From the NCBI GenBank assembly GCA_016617855.1, contig JAECUM010003713.1, positions 62,001 through 126,000 of the forward strand: DNA of 64,000 nucleotides, written 5' to 3'. This document shows, piece by piece, positions 37,401 to 50,300 of this stretch; the stretch's first letter is position 1; the number at the start of each line of letters is the position of its first letter. The notes under the pieces are model-generated. The model did no database searches. It was not told where the DNA came from and worked only from the letters and a program-made list of their open reading frames with translations. The position numbers were made by a program, and so were the translations under genes. This DNA is from Megalonaias nervosa (Eukaryota; Mollusca; Bivalvia; Unionida; Unionidae).

Positions 37401-40400
37401 ATGATTAAAGACTAAAAAGGTCTGATCAGAGGCATTAAGATGTCCAATTCAGCATGATTAACTGTCAATCAATGATCAATGTTAACTGAACAGGTGGCAA
37501 AAGTTGATCACCTACCAGCATACATGCAATTATAATCCATGTCAGCCAAATTTACCTTGATCAAATCCGTTTGACACTTGTGTTAATAAGACCACACATA
37601 AAATAGCCATCCATCACACCTACATTGTCATTCCTTCATGGAGAGTCTGAGTAGATCTCCAAAAGGTGGTAAGTATTTAATGAAAGTATCTTAATAATAT
37701 CTGTACTGTTTCTACCTTTTCTGCTCTTAAACATGTTAAATGTCTACAAAATGTTTATATTTACTTAATTACAACTAGATATACAAATGTGTACAAAATT
37801 GTCAATATTTACTTGATCATCGAGACATATCCAATCAAATTTCTACGAAATATTAATATTTACTTAATTACCTAGACATATACAGTCAAATGTCTATAAA
37901 ATAATATTTACTGAATGACCGCATATAGTCAAATGTCTTCAATGTGTTCATATTTACTTAATTACCACTTCACATACAGTCAAATGTCTATAAATTGTTT
38001 TATCTAAATTACTGATATATATATACAGTCAAACACACTATAATCAAGCCCATTAATCCAGATATTTCCATAAGCATTTAACTCTGGACCAAAATGTTAT
38101 CATTTGGACAATCAATTCTCTGGGCATGTCCCATGATAGGTAAGATAATTGATGTTTTACTATATGTATCCTTTTATGTCAGAGGACAGATATGTCATTC
38201 CTGAGCAAACAACAGAAAACCTCAGCACAATGAAATACTCTCAAAACCGAAAATTTTAATTTTGGTACTGGGGCTTTCAATTCATATGTACCAGTGTATA
38301 AGGAACATGTTAACTCATTAACCCCTGGAGATTTTTGTCATTATCGCCTGAAATGCGAGTAGTAGGAAATACATTTTGGGGACCACTTCTGAATACATCC
38401 AAAATAAATCGGCTTGCAAGAGATTTTAGTTTAGCCTGTGGCCTAGTTGTTAGAAACGTTGTTTTTCATTGGCTATTTCACTCACACATATGCAGAAGGG
38501 GAAAGGTTGGATTTTTTTTTTTTTGGCTTATTGGACCCATCATTTTCATGTCCTGACCCCTTTTGACTCCAAATCCCCATCTTATCCCACTTTTTGCAAA
38601 GGTTCTCCTGTCTGTGTGCAGTTCAGACTGGTCTACCTTAGATCTGAGGCCAAAAAGTCTAAAGTCTAAACACAAAATCAGATTCCGACCACAAGTGAAC
38701 TTTGGCTGTAAAAAAATCGGGTCTAAAAAAATGTTTTTCCCTCTGTATTTTGTAATGCGTCTAGAAAGTCAAGATTATTTGGTACCATTGTAGAACTATA
38801 TCTGTCTACTTTTCTGTAATACCACCCACTTTAGTGTATCTTAAACAACCTTGATGCTACAGAACTCGGAAGTAGGGTACCACCTCCTGTCACTTAAACA
38901 GGGCGCCAGGGGTTAATCAGTTAAATAATGCCATCTTGCTGTGTGCAGCTTATGCAATAAATTAATGACCTGTGAGCCTCAAAGTTAAAGTCATCTGTGG
39001 CAAAAAACAAGAACACTTTAGTTTCTTCACAGTCAACAATCATCTTTTTAAACCAACATCAGAAAAAGTCCGCATATGCAAAAATTTTATTTTGACACGA
39101 GAAAAAGTCAATCTGTAGATGAAACTTGACATTTTACAACTGATCAAAAAAATCCTACAGCTGTTTGTTCTGTGACTATTGAGCAAATCTGCACTTATAA
39201 ACAGATCTGGTGCCATATTCTTGAAATCTTTTGAAGAAGGAACTCGAGCTCATGTTCAAAGTTCCAAAATTTTGGTTCTCTTTAACATATTTCTGTAAAG
39301 TTACAACCATTGAACTTTCAGGACTTTCTTAACACTGATTTCTCTACTTTCAGACTAAATTTTAGTAATGCATGTAAACACATTATCCTTCAAATAATAT
39401 GTTTCATCTACCAGAAGAATTTTTCGTTGTAACAAAAATTAAATAATAACCAAAAGACTACTTGATGCTAAAGACCCTGATCACTGCTTATATATTTGTC
39501 TTAACAAAGTCCTGGCTACATCCAAGTTTACTTTAAACAAGTTCTCTATACCTGAATTTCCACTTAGAAGTTATGGCAAACAGCTCAATCATGTTACCTA
39601 TAAAGTGCATTGATCCTCTTCAAGGCAGCAACAAGTGCATATGCATCATCTTCATCTGGCTGTTCACCCTATGAAAAATAAAAGCGTTAAATAAATGCCG
39701 ACTTGTGACATTTACAGACAAGAAATGGAAAAGTACAATTTATCTTTGTTATAAGATTTATATAAAGAATCAGACCTGCTTTTACAGAAACACTAGAGGT
39801 CAACAAGGTAAAAGATTTTGAATTGCTCCAAGTTAAGTCACACAATTTACATCTCATCCAAAGCAAAGGCCGAAGGCAAAGAATTCCAGCCCATCTATTC
39901 ACCCTAGTAATGCATGCAATTTTTGTAGTATGAGGCTGAAAGGTTGATTCGGTTTGAAAGGACGGGCAAATGAAATAGAGTCATCTTGTGGAATTCATCA
40001 AAATGTAATGAGCCACCCATCCCTATAATGCTTGTGTATTTTAATGGGGATGGGGGTGAGGTGTTGTAAGGATAGCCAAATTTTACCAAATGATGTCAAA
40101 CTATGGACTTCATTAATCTGGAAATGAACCACAACCATATAAGCTGCAGTGGATAAAAAAATAGCCATCGCATGTGTGGCTGATCACCCACCCACCCTCC
40201 ACCAACTGTAACTTTTACAAATGTAAAATTAACTTAATTCTACCTCAAATGACCTTGACCTGTAAAGAGCTGACTTGATACTGGTAGGCATAAATGAAGT
40301 CAAAATCTTGTATTGCAGTATGCATTTCTGACCCTCCAATGAAATGGAAAGCTCTTGAGCATGTGTGTTAAGTGTGAGACAAAACTTTCAGGGGCCCCAA

Positions 40401-41277
40401 ACTTGACCTTAGACCAATCAGCCCCCAGAATTAGTTACGCGTTGTACTGTCCAAGACTTGTACAGCAATTAAGTTTGATGAAAAATGGGTCTCTGTAAAC
40501 TGGGATGGAACAAAACAATGTAATTTCACATTCAGCTTCAGTAACTTAAACTTTCGTCTTCTTGGACTCAAATTCAATAGTGAACTGACCCTGCCCATGT
40601 TTAGTCTGCCAATAAAGTTTGATTAAAATTAGGCCAAGGAAACTTTACTTCTCATGTTGATATGAAAATCACATTTTAATTTTCAGCTTTAGTGACAATG
40701 CCTTTGAACCTACCAGCCTAAAAATCAAATGGCTTCCAACTATCAATGGGTAAGGTTCATATCAGGCTGAAGAGAAAAAAACCCACAGCAATATTGTCAT
40801 GTTGCAGAAACCACGTCCTATATGGATGAATGAACAGAGAGACATTGTTAGTCTCACCACCTCCATTTTAATCTGGGATTGTCATGGGGAAAAAGGACCA
40901 AAACAAAAAGATCACACAGCATGTGTAGGATAAGGGCTATAAAGTGCCTTGAAAAGTACGGGGGGGGGGGGAGTGTCTAGACATCCACTTATCAAGATGT
41001 TTCCTCTATATTCTGTTAAGCATGGAATGAGAAGTTTGCAATACATGTAATAATGTTCATTAGTTCATTACGAACCTCTTGGAAAAAATCTTGCATGGAC
41101 TCTCTGAATTTAACCACTAGGCTGTCAATTAATGTTTTCCTGGCTACATCACACTTGCCACTGATAGCATATTCCTCACTGCACAGGCTCTCGTAGCACC
41201 TTGAGCAAGCCTCCAACACCTAGAGATTAAATTGTATAATTCGTATCAAGATAGAAATGCCATCCCAATGTTTAATA

Positions 41278-41356
<79 letters not shown>

Positions 41357-44300
41357 CAGACAGACAGATGCACACCTACACTGAACAAAAACAAAGACTT
41401 TAATATAATAACATATATATAAAGTTGGGTCTATAGGGCACAAGCTCTTGAAAATACAGGGAAATATAAAGGGATTATAAAGGGTAATTGTTAGCGATAA
41501 TGACAAGCTAACTGGATATCAGAGCAGACCTGCAAACCCTACCAAGACCTTCTCAGTAACATTGAAAGTCAGTACATGTATTATGGGTGTATCTGTACCT
41601 ATTCACAGTTCTTCATGCTAAATATTTTTAATGTTTTTGACTATTTGTTCATCATCTGCCCACAGACCTACCAATCCTTAATGATTTTGCTGTAAGTCTT
41701 ACGGAAATGACCCTTGAAATATGGACTCACAGACTAAAAGCACAAATTACAAAATACAATTGCAGTAAACTCAGAGACTGGCTTGTCCATGTTATATTCG
41801 GATCCTGGTTTCATAGTAGATTCAGTGGAATTAGGGAAACAATAAAACTTTATCAGAAACAATAAAACTTTATCATAGTACATGAGATGCTTTAAACTGC
41901 ACATATTTTATGATGCAAATCCTCTGCATAATTAAGCTGTTATTTTCTTAAAAAATGGCATCACAAGGAGTGTTGTAAGGATAGCCAAATTTTACCAAAT
42001 GAAGTCAAACTAAGGAGTTTCTTTAAAATTTTGTACACTAGTGGCCCAGATGTTTGTTTTGATATTCAGAATTTTTTAGTGTTTTTATATTCATCCATCA
42101 GTTTATTATCCGCACTTTCATTTCCAAAGCAGAACTCTAAAACCCTCCTTGAATGTTCTGGAGTAATGCTTCAGAAAGGAAAGTACAACTAATGGATGGA
42201 TAGATCATCAAACAGGTTAAAATGGGAAGACAAAAATAAAGAAACTGAAGAATTGTGAATAGCAAGCAGCACATCTGGACTGCACGTCTAATATTTGTAT
42301 CAAAGTTTCACAGAGATATTTAAAATGGTTTCAACCTGAAACAAAAGTGGATAATGGATGGATGGGTAGAACGGAAAGAAGAAAATACTATAATTGAAGA
42401 ATACTGAATAGCAAAGTACACATATGAACCACTAGTCAAGCATATGCACCATCAATATATTGAATGGTTTTGACACGTGTACTCTGGAAATATAGAAACA
42501 TAAATATACTTCATTGAATAACTGTGAATCACAAAAAGACGATCTGGATCACTGTGTAAACCAAGTTTCATTGAGACTGCTGGAATATGATCCAGAAACG
42601 AAAACAATTTACTGACAGATGGACCTGGCAACACCCCCATCCATTTTACATACCTTGATTGGGGGGAAGGGGGCATTGATGGACAGATAGACATGCTGAC
42701 AGACCACAGTTAAACATCATTACCCCTTCTACCATCACTAGGGAGGCATAAAATATTTGCTAAAAGTTACCTCGGAATCGGTATGCTTCTCAACAATTTC
42801 ATGAAGGTATCTCAACAATGCCTCTAAATTCTGAAAATATGGAGAAAGAAAAAATTAACTTTTAATTTTTACTACCATCATATCACATGGTACAGAAATG
42901 TTTGCAATTCATGTGATTGGAAAACTTCGACAACAGCTAATCATACATTTATATGAACGCAGATGCTTATTTAACTGTGTGAAATTCTGATTTAAAGTTT
43001 ATCAATACAACATATACCAGCTTACAAGTCAAATCCAACTGCAAACTGCAGAGATCAAGCTCTGCCACCATGTGATGTGCAGGCAGATATGAGCTTACAC
43101 CATTTTGTTGGGATTTTTTTTTAGGAGTATTCAGTAAAACAAACAACATACACCCTGACCTGCTAGCAGGGTCAATGCTGTTGGCAGTTGGACTCCAAAC
43201 TCTGTAAAAGCAATAATTTACAATGGAGAAATAAATATTCTCCAGTATCTGCAGATCTTCAATGAACATGGACCTGCTGGCTTCAAAAAAAGTATTTGTC
43301 GTTTTGCAAGGCAATGATGAAATGAAATGAAAATCTACAAATAATATCTAGAGCTCTGTTCACTACACAACAAGATGAGCCAATAGATGTTGTTATCCAC
43401 CACCTGGTTTCAAATGGTCAAGAAACTTACTTCCATCTACTCCAGCAATCCAAGTCTATAAGTAATATGTTACCTTACCCTTTCTTGCAACTCGCCAGTT
43501 CTGAACCTTGGCTGTTAAGCTATGTACTACCATATATATTTGAGTAGGTAAAGTTTAACTGCAAACAATACAGACCCTGATGTGTTATTGCATCATGCAC
43601 ACAAAGACCAGGGTCTCTGTTGCTTGTTCTAACGATTATTACTAACAAACTGCATAGCACCAGATATGACAGCGCATTATGCCATGTAAGATCTAGTCAA
43701 TGCAATTTCCACTAGATCTGACTTGTAAGCGTGTATATAGGGTAAATTACTGTAAAGTTTTTCAAATTAAAGTTAAGGAATAACCGTTACTGTTGATGTA
43801 GAAATGTCATTTCACATTACCTTCTCTTGTCTTCCAGCTGTATACATTTCCAAATCAAAATACAGAGGAATATGCAGAAGATTGGCTACTTTCTCCGGGT
43901 CCATGAGATACTGAAATAGATCAGATTCTGTGATGACAATCTTTCAGAATGATAAATCAACTGGTTTTTTTTTTTTTTGCTTTGAACTTGTGCACTAAAA
44001 TGTTCAAAATTACCAAACAATGCACATCAACCAGGCCAGGGGTAGGGGGGGTTAAAACTAATTTTAATAATGCAATACTCCAGTGTTGCTATTGCATAGC
44101 TAGTACTTTTCCAGGAGGAATATACCTTGAATGAACAAAGAAACTTTTCCTCCGAGTAGGGTGAACTAGAGAATTCCAGAACACTGAAATGCCCTTGTGA
44201 GAAACCCCCTTACACACTGCGGCCATCATTCTTTTTGAGGGTGCAGTCAAAATTAGTAGGGCATCAGTGTGGAGCCAGAGAATGGAAACTGTATTATTGC

Positions 44301-47300
44301 AACAAGTATTACATCACTAAAATTAGTTTCACCCACTTCCAACTACATTTTGATATCAGTAATACCATACCTGATGCTATTTCTTAGCTGAATTAGCATG
44401 GTACATGGCTAGATGATCCCACAGGTGGTGAATAAAGCAAACCACAAGGAATACCCACCCTCACTGAAGAGGAGACTACTGAGGGATGGAATCCACGTGG
44501 GCCACTATCCAAGCACCGCTTATTAGGCTCAGATAGAAAAAGCCTTCCCTTTCGTGCGTTAAAAAAAGAGAAGGTAGTGTGAGAGTGCCAAAATGCAGCA
44601 TTCATCAGGTTCTCCAAAGACGAACGAATCAGATAGGCCTATGAGGAAGCAATGGCTCAGCATGATCCCAAACCTCATCCAACAAAAGGCTACAGACAGG
44701 GCAACTATCAGTCCTTTCACATCATGTGCAGAATAAACAAGTGGGGAGGTGTGTCCTAGGGAGACTTCCTGTGACCACACTTTAGACATAGTTGCTTTTT
44801 CTTGATCTGAAAATCTAAACAGTATGCACACACACAATACACAAAACAATGTGTGGACTAAGTCTATGCTGGGAAGAAACGTTGCTTCGGTTGTTTTCAC
44901 AAGGTCAACTGCTAAAAATAAAGCAACGTCAAGTTCAGAACAGAAAATTGTAAAATAAACAAGTCAACAGACTTATCAAAGCTAGGGACTATAAAAATCT
45001 GCAAATAAAATAGTTTACAATTGCTAATAATAAGGAAAATTTATTTAAGAAGGCTTAGTCAAGTTAAGGCAAAGTATACTTCTTTAACGAAACGAATATA
45101 TATTAATACTGAAGAAAGTGTTTAGATAGCTTCATTTCATTCAAGATTCTTATCATCCTTTTAACCGATTCTGGTATTCTTGGCTTCCAACACATTCCAG
45201 CAACCTGAAATGCAGGCCAATGGAACTTCATAGTATGTCCATTTGCTTGTGTGGGAATTTGAATTTATTAGGAAAAAAGTCATCAGAGTAAGCAAAGTCT
45301 GACTAAAACATTATAACTTTAATTTGTAGAAAAGTGCCGATATGGACTGCCAAGTGTGAGATATTCCTGAAAATTTGACTTCTCATTCCAATGTCAATTG
45401 ACATCGGAACATGCTACACAGCACCATTATTTGAGCAGTAAGACCACGATGCCCAAAACATAAATATCAGGGTCAAGGTCTTATGCTGAAGGACTAGGGT
45501 TGGGGGAATGGGGGGTGGGGGGTGAGGGGTGAACACCAGTTTTAATGTCGTAATACAGTGAAAACTGTCATGAGCAACCTCTGCTATGAGTGACCACCTG
45601 TCATTTCTGACCACAATCGTAATGCATGGATCGATTTTATTATATAAACGCTCTGTTATGAGTGACCACCTGCTGAACGCGACCAGCAACTGCGATGTCT
45701 TGGCAAAATATGCATTTCGACACTGCTATGAATGACCGCATCGCAAAAACGAGGATAAACTCCACCGACCTTTATTTAATCCCTGTAAGAACAACCACTC
45801 ATACCATTCTAAATAAAAACAAAAAAATTTAAAAAATAGGCTGGCTACCAATGTCTGAATATTTTAGCTATGCTTATTGTGTTTATAGTTTCTGTCGTAA
45901 ACCAGACTAAAGTATATGTAGATTATTTCCTAGTCTGGTTCCCTGCTTCGTATGCTCCTTGCATTGTTCTCCGCTATTCGTATAGGGGTGAGTAACGCAG
46001 GGAGCATACAAAGCAGGGAACCAGACTAATTATTCCCGCACTTAGCCTGCTTCCTGGCCTTAATCGCAGGACCCGACATCCATGTGAACGACCGTATCGC
46101 GAAAACAGACGGACACCACTGACCTATATGTAATCAATTGCTACAACGACCGCTTGATTAGTAACGATTGTTCTGGTCAAAAACAAGCATAAAAGGAATA
46201 TTTTAAAAAAAAGGATTGTTGCTACTGGTGATGGATGCTACAGTCCGTAAACCAGGCTAATGTACATGTCACAAATTGCCATTGTGGTGCCAAAGTTGAC
46301 ATAGTGGTCGCGTATATTGTTTGTCTTTAGAGTTAATCCGTATTGCCGGGGGGTGAATAAGGTCATTGTCTATTAAACCAGCAAGAGAGAATCATCTGTG
46401 GGATTCGATTGATAGTGTTCAAGACTTGTTATGTTTGTTGTTTTTCCCCCCCATGTTAAGTGATTACAGCCCAATCACAAAGCTGTCGTCTATTCAAGTT
46501 GGTGCGACCGCGTTACACACTTAGCTTAACGAGTTAATCCTAGTATGTCATCTTTGAATGAAGCCGTTGACTTTTGTCTCTGAGTAAATGGTATTGTTTC
46601 TGGATGAGATAATTGTTTCTTTTTATTTCATTAATTGTTAGATATGCAATGCACATATGTAGATTTTTCATATTTTCCCATAGCCCCGTCAAAACCTTCT
46701 TTACGTTCGATATTACAAATGAGCACGAATAATTTTAACACCTAGAACTTTAATGACAATGGACGAACCTCCAACTAAAAAGAGACAAATTTTAAGGCTG
46801 GAGAAAATAATTATTTTAACTGAAAGAAGTGAAAAAAAGCAGACCACTCGCAAAAAAGAGGTTTAAACGTCGGTAAAACAAATTTAGGTTGTTATAAAGA
46901 AAAAGAAGCAATTCAGAAACAATTTCATATGCTAAAATATGTGATCTTCAAATGTAAATGTGACTTCATGTTTAATGACAGAAGTATATCTTTATTGCTA
47001 TGTAATTTTGTTTTTAGATGAATGCATACAATATTTTAGCAAGAACTATTAATAAAGAATATATGTACAGTGATTGTGGTTATTTTTCTTGAAATTGTTC
47101 TGAAACTGGACCTTGGAAAATGGTCTTTTTGTATAAACCTGCTATGACAGACCACCTGCCTTAAGAGACTGCCTTTTGTTGGCAGAAGGAGCAGTCTCTC
47201 ATAACAGGTTTTACTGTACTTACATTTTGCTACTGAGTAGATTTCCTCTTTGTGACAGAACTACCCTTTTCCATAAAATAACAATTAATCCTCCCATAAA

Positions 47301-50300
47301 TGAACTGTTCTAGAATGTTCTGGAAGGTTTCAGACTATGAGAACACATACCCAGTCTGCTCCCACATCACTGGCCCATGTGTAGTAATCATCACCTACTA
47401 TAAAGACAAGACTACCCATGTGACAGCAGGAGGGAAAAAAAATATCTAGCAATAGAGCCAGGTAAAGATTAAATCATAAAATGCAACATTTTGGCAGTCG
47501 GGAATAAAGCTAACTTTAATGACATAATACTTACCTGTTGGTACTACATAGTAAGTTATTTCATGACAAAATTAATATCGTCCAAATAAAAAGAATTCAT
47601 CCTTCCACAGTTGAACCTCCATAGAGAGTTCTGGTAAGATTCCAGATCACAAGAAAACCCAGTCTGCTGCCCAAATCATCAGGACCAGACTATTCATGAG
47701 ACATCAAAGCAGGGTGGGACGAGGGAATCTAACAATACCAACAAGTAATACATCATTAAAATTAGTTTTACAGCACCCCAATCCCCACCCCATCACAACA
47801 TTTTAATATCAGTAATATGACACCTGTCAGTATTGCATATATGAGCATGCCAGTGCAATGGGAGGCCGATGGCCTCAAGAACTGCAATAAGCAAGGAACA
47901 GTCACCTTTACTGCAGGGATGTACAATACTTTAAAGTAAAATCTTGTAACTTCAGCTACTTTTTGTGGGCCCTAAAGAACATGTCTTCAACCTTATATGT
48001 TAAGGAACAATAGTAGGAGGAAAAGGTCATGTGATCACCAAAACACATCCTTCACAATGTCTTCCATTGACATAAGTGTTAGACAGGCCCTAGAGGTAGC
48101 AATGGTTTAGACCTCATGGGTTTTAACTGTCTTTAATTAAAGATCTCTTTCAATTAGGGACTGATAAGCACTCATCATTTACACAATCCACCTAGAAATA
48201 GTAGGTACTGAAATCTCAGCAAAGACCACTAAAAGGAGGAAAAATTTCCCTCCACCCTCTCTTTTCATTTCAGCCAAATATAATCTTAATGCTATAGCTG
48301 TGCATAACAGCTGATTTTGACCATCTCCAGTACAGATACATTTAAGACTAGGGATCTCTACAGGAACTGGTGCTACAGAAGGTAGTTCATTGGGGCTAAG
48401 AAAACAACTCAAAATTGACACCGAGCCTCAAACAACCTTATTCAATAGACAGTGCATGAAGCTCATTTCTTCAGCTACAGCATGGAGAACAAGATGAGGG
48501 TAGGATTCTCGAAGAAAGCTTCACACAAAGGCTCGTACCAAGATTTAGTTTAAGACCACACAACACGTAAGAGGTTCCATTTTGGCATAAGTGAGTGAGA
48601 TAATGATCGCTGCTTTCAAAATATCCTACAAGGTTGGCAATATGAATATCTGAACAAAAGACCAGGCCTTTAAAGTATTAGATAGAGCTGCCATATAGCC
48701 CTTGTTAAAAACCAAGCATTGTTTCTCTTCAAAGAAGAGTTCCTCAAGGGACCTGATGCTCTACTGGGTGAAAAGAATTTCCAGGAATTCAAAATAATAC
48801 CTTTTCTTCCTTTTAACTGTTGCATGATGAAACCATCAGTGATATTCTTCAGCAATAACAAGATTTTCAATTAGGGGCTGTGATATACATATTGGATGTG
48901 AGCATGGCATTATTTTCATCTACAACAAAGCAGACATCCATTCAGAAGAAATATCACTAACAACATTTTCAAGATGGCTCCCATGGTGGCCATATTAGAT
49001 GTCAGATCAGTACCATTTTCATTTAGTACCAACTACAAAAAAACAACACGAGGTGTTGTATTGAAAACCTGATGTTGATATGACCATCCATTACATACTA
49101 GTAGCAATAATCATATTTTCAAGATTACTGCTATGGCACGAGATCATTTTGGATTCCCTTTGCATTGTCAGAAATCTTGTAGTAAAACCAAATGTTGACA
49201 AGACCATCCATTCAGGAGAAATAGTGATAAGATTTTCAAGATGGCTGTCTTGGTGGCCATACTGGACATCAGATCAACTTCATTTTTATTTAGGACCAAC
49301 AAAACAGCATAAGTATTATTATAGTGAGAATACTGTTGGGATAACCATTCATTCAGGAGGAGCAGTGATAAGTTTTCAATATGGCCACTGTAGTGGCCAT
49401 ACTGGAGATGAGATCAGCACCATTTTCATTTGGGACCAAGTAAATACCACAAGCCAAGAAGTCTTAGTGAAAATCCCATGTTGATATGACCATCCATTCA
49501 GGAGTAGTGATAACAATCTAGGCAAGATGGCTGTTGCAGCAGTCATATTTGGACATAAGATCAGCACCAGTTTCATTTAAAACCAATTAAACATGATAAG
49601 AAGTCTTTTGATGAAAACCCCATGCTGATATAACAATCCATTCAGGAGATGTCTTGACAAGGTATTCAAGATGGCTACTGTGGAGGTCATATTGAGCAGC
49701 ACAAGTTTCATTTAGGACCAACTAGATTATGGGATGAATGTATATATAAAGTTTCAAGGCACTCCTAAAAGCACATAAAGAGAAGTAGCTATGACAAACT
49801 TGTGCCAACAGACAGATGGATATGGGACAATAGACCATCTGATAAGCTCATCTGGTCTATGTCCAACAGAGTTTAAAAAAAAAAAAAAGAAAAAGAAAAT
49901 CAGCCACTTTGCCTGAAGAGAACAGGTAGGATTAATGCACTTCCTAATGCAAAAATCACAAATGATTCTACACTTGGCATCATAGTATTTAAATGTAGCG
50001 CTTCTCTTGGCCTGAATCAATATCTCAGCAACTATGCTCAAAAACCTGTACTTGTGGCTGGATCACTTGAGATGAGCCAGGTGGTAAGGTGGAGAATCTG
50101 GCCAATTGCGTGAAAGGAAGCCCCTGTGCCGAGACATAAGATCCCTCCTCTGGCCTGTTTACCAGCAGATCGAGAAGATTGCTGAATTATTATCATTGGG
50201 GCCACAGAGGGACTATCAAGATGAGCTGAGTAGTGGAGGTTCTAACAATCTGGAGCCCTTGTGAAATCAACCTTAAATGGGGGATTGCATAAGCCAATCC

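Larger units (their letters stand above)
45556..47216 (+). mobile_element. pogo/Tigger-like DNA transposon, internally deleted
   Basis: Ends CAGTGAAAACTGTCATGAG and (inverted) CAGTAAAACCTGTTATGAGA, each flanked by TA (45554-45555, 47217-47218), the Tc1/mariner superfamily target. Between them, 46759-46926 encodes the start of a CENP-B/pogo-type transposase on the plus strand ([16 protein letters not shown], then after a frame change GLNVGKTN and [10 protein letters not shown]). No DDE core is present. At 1.66 kb it is shorter than full pogo elements. Confidence 0.75.
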
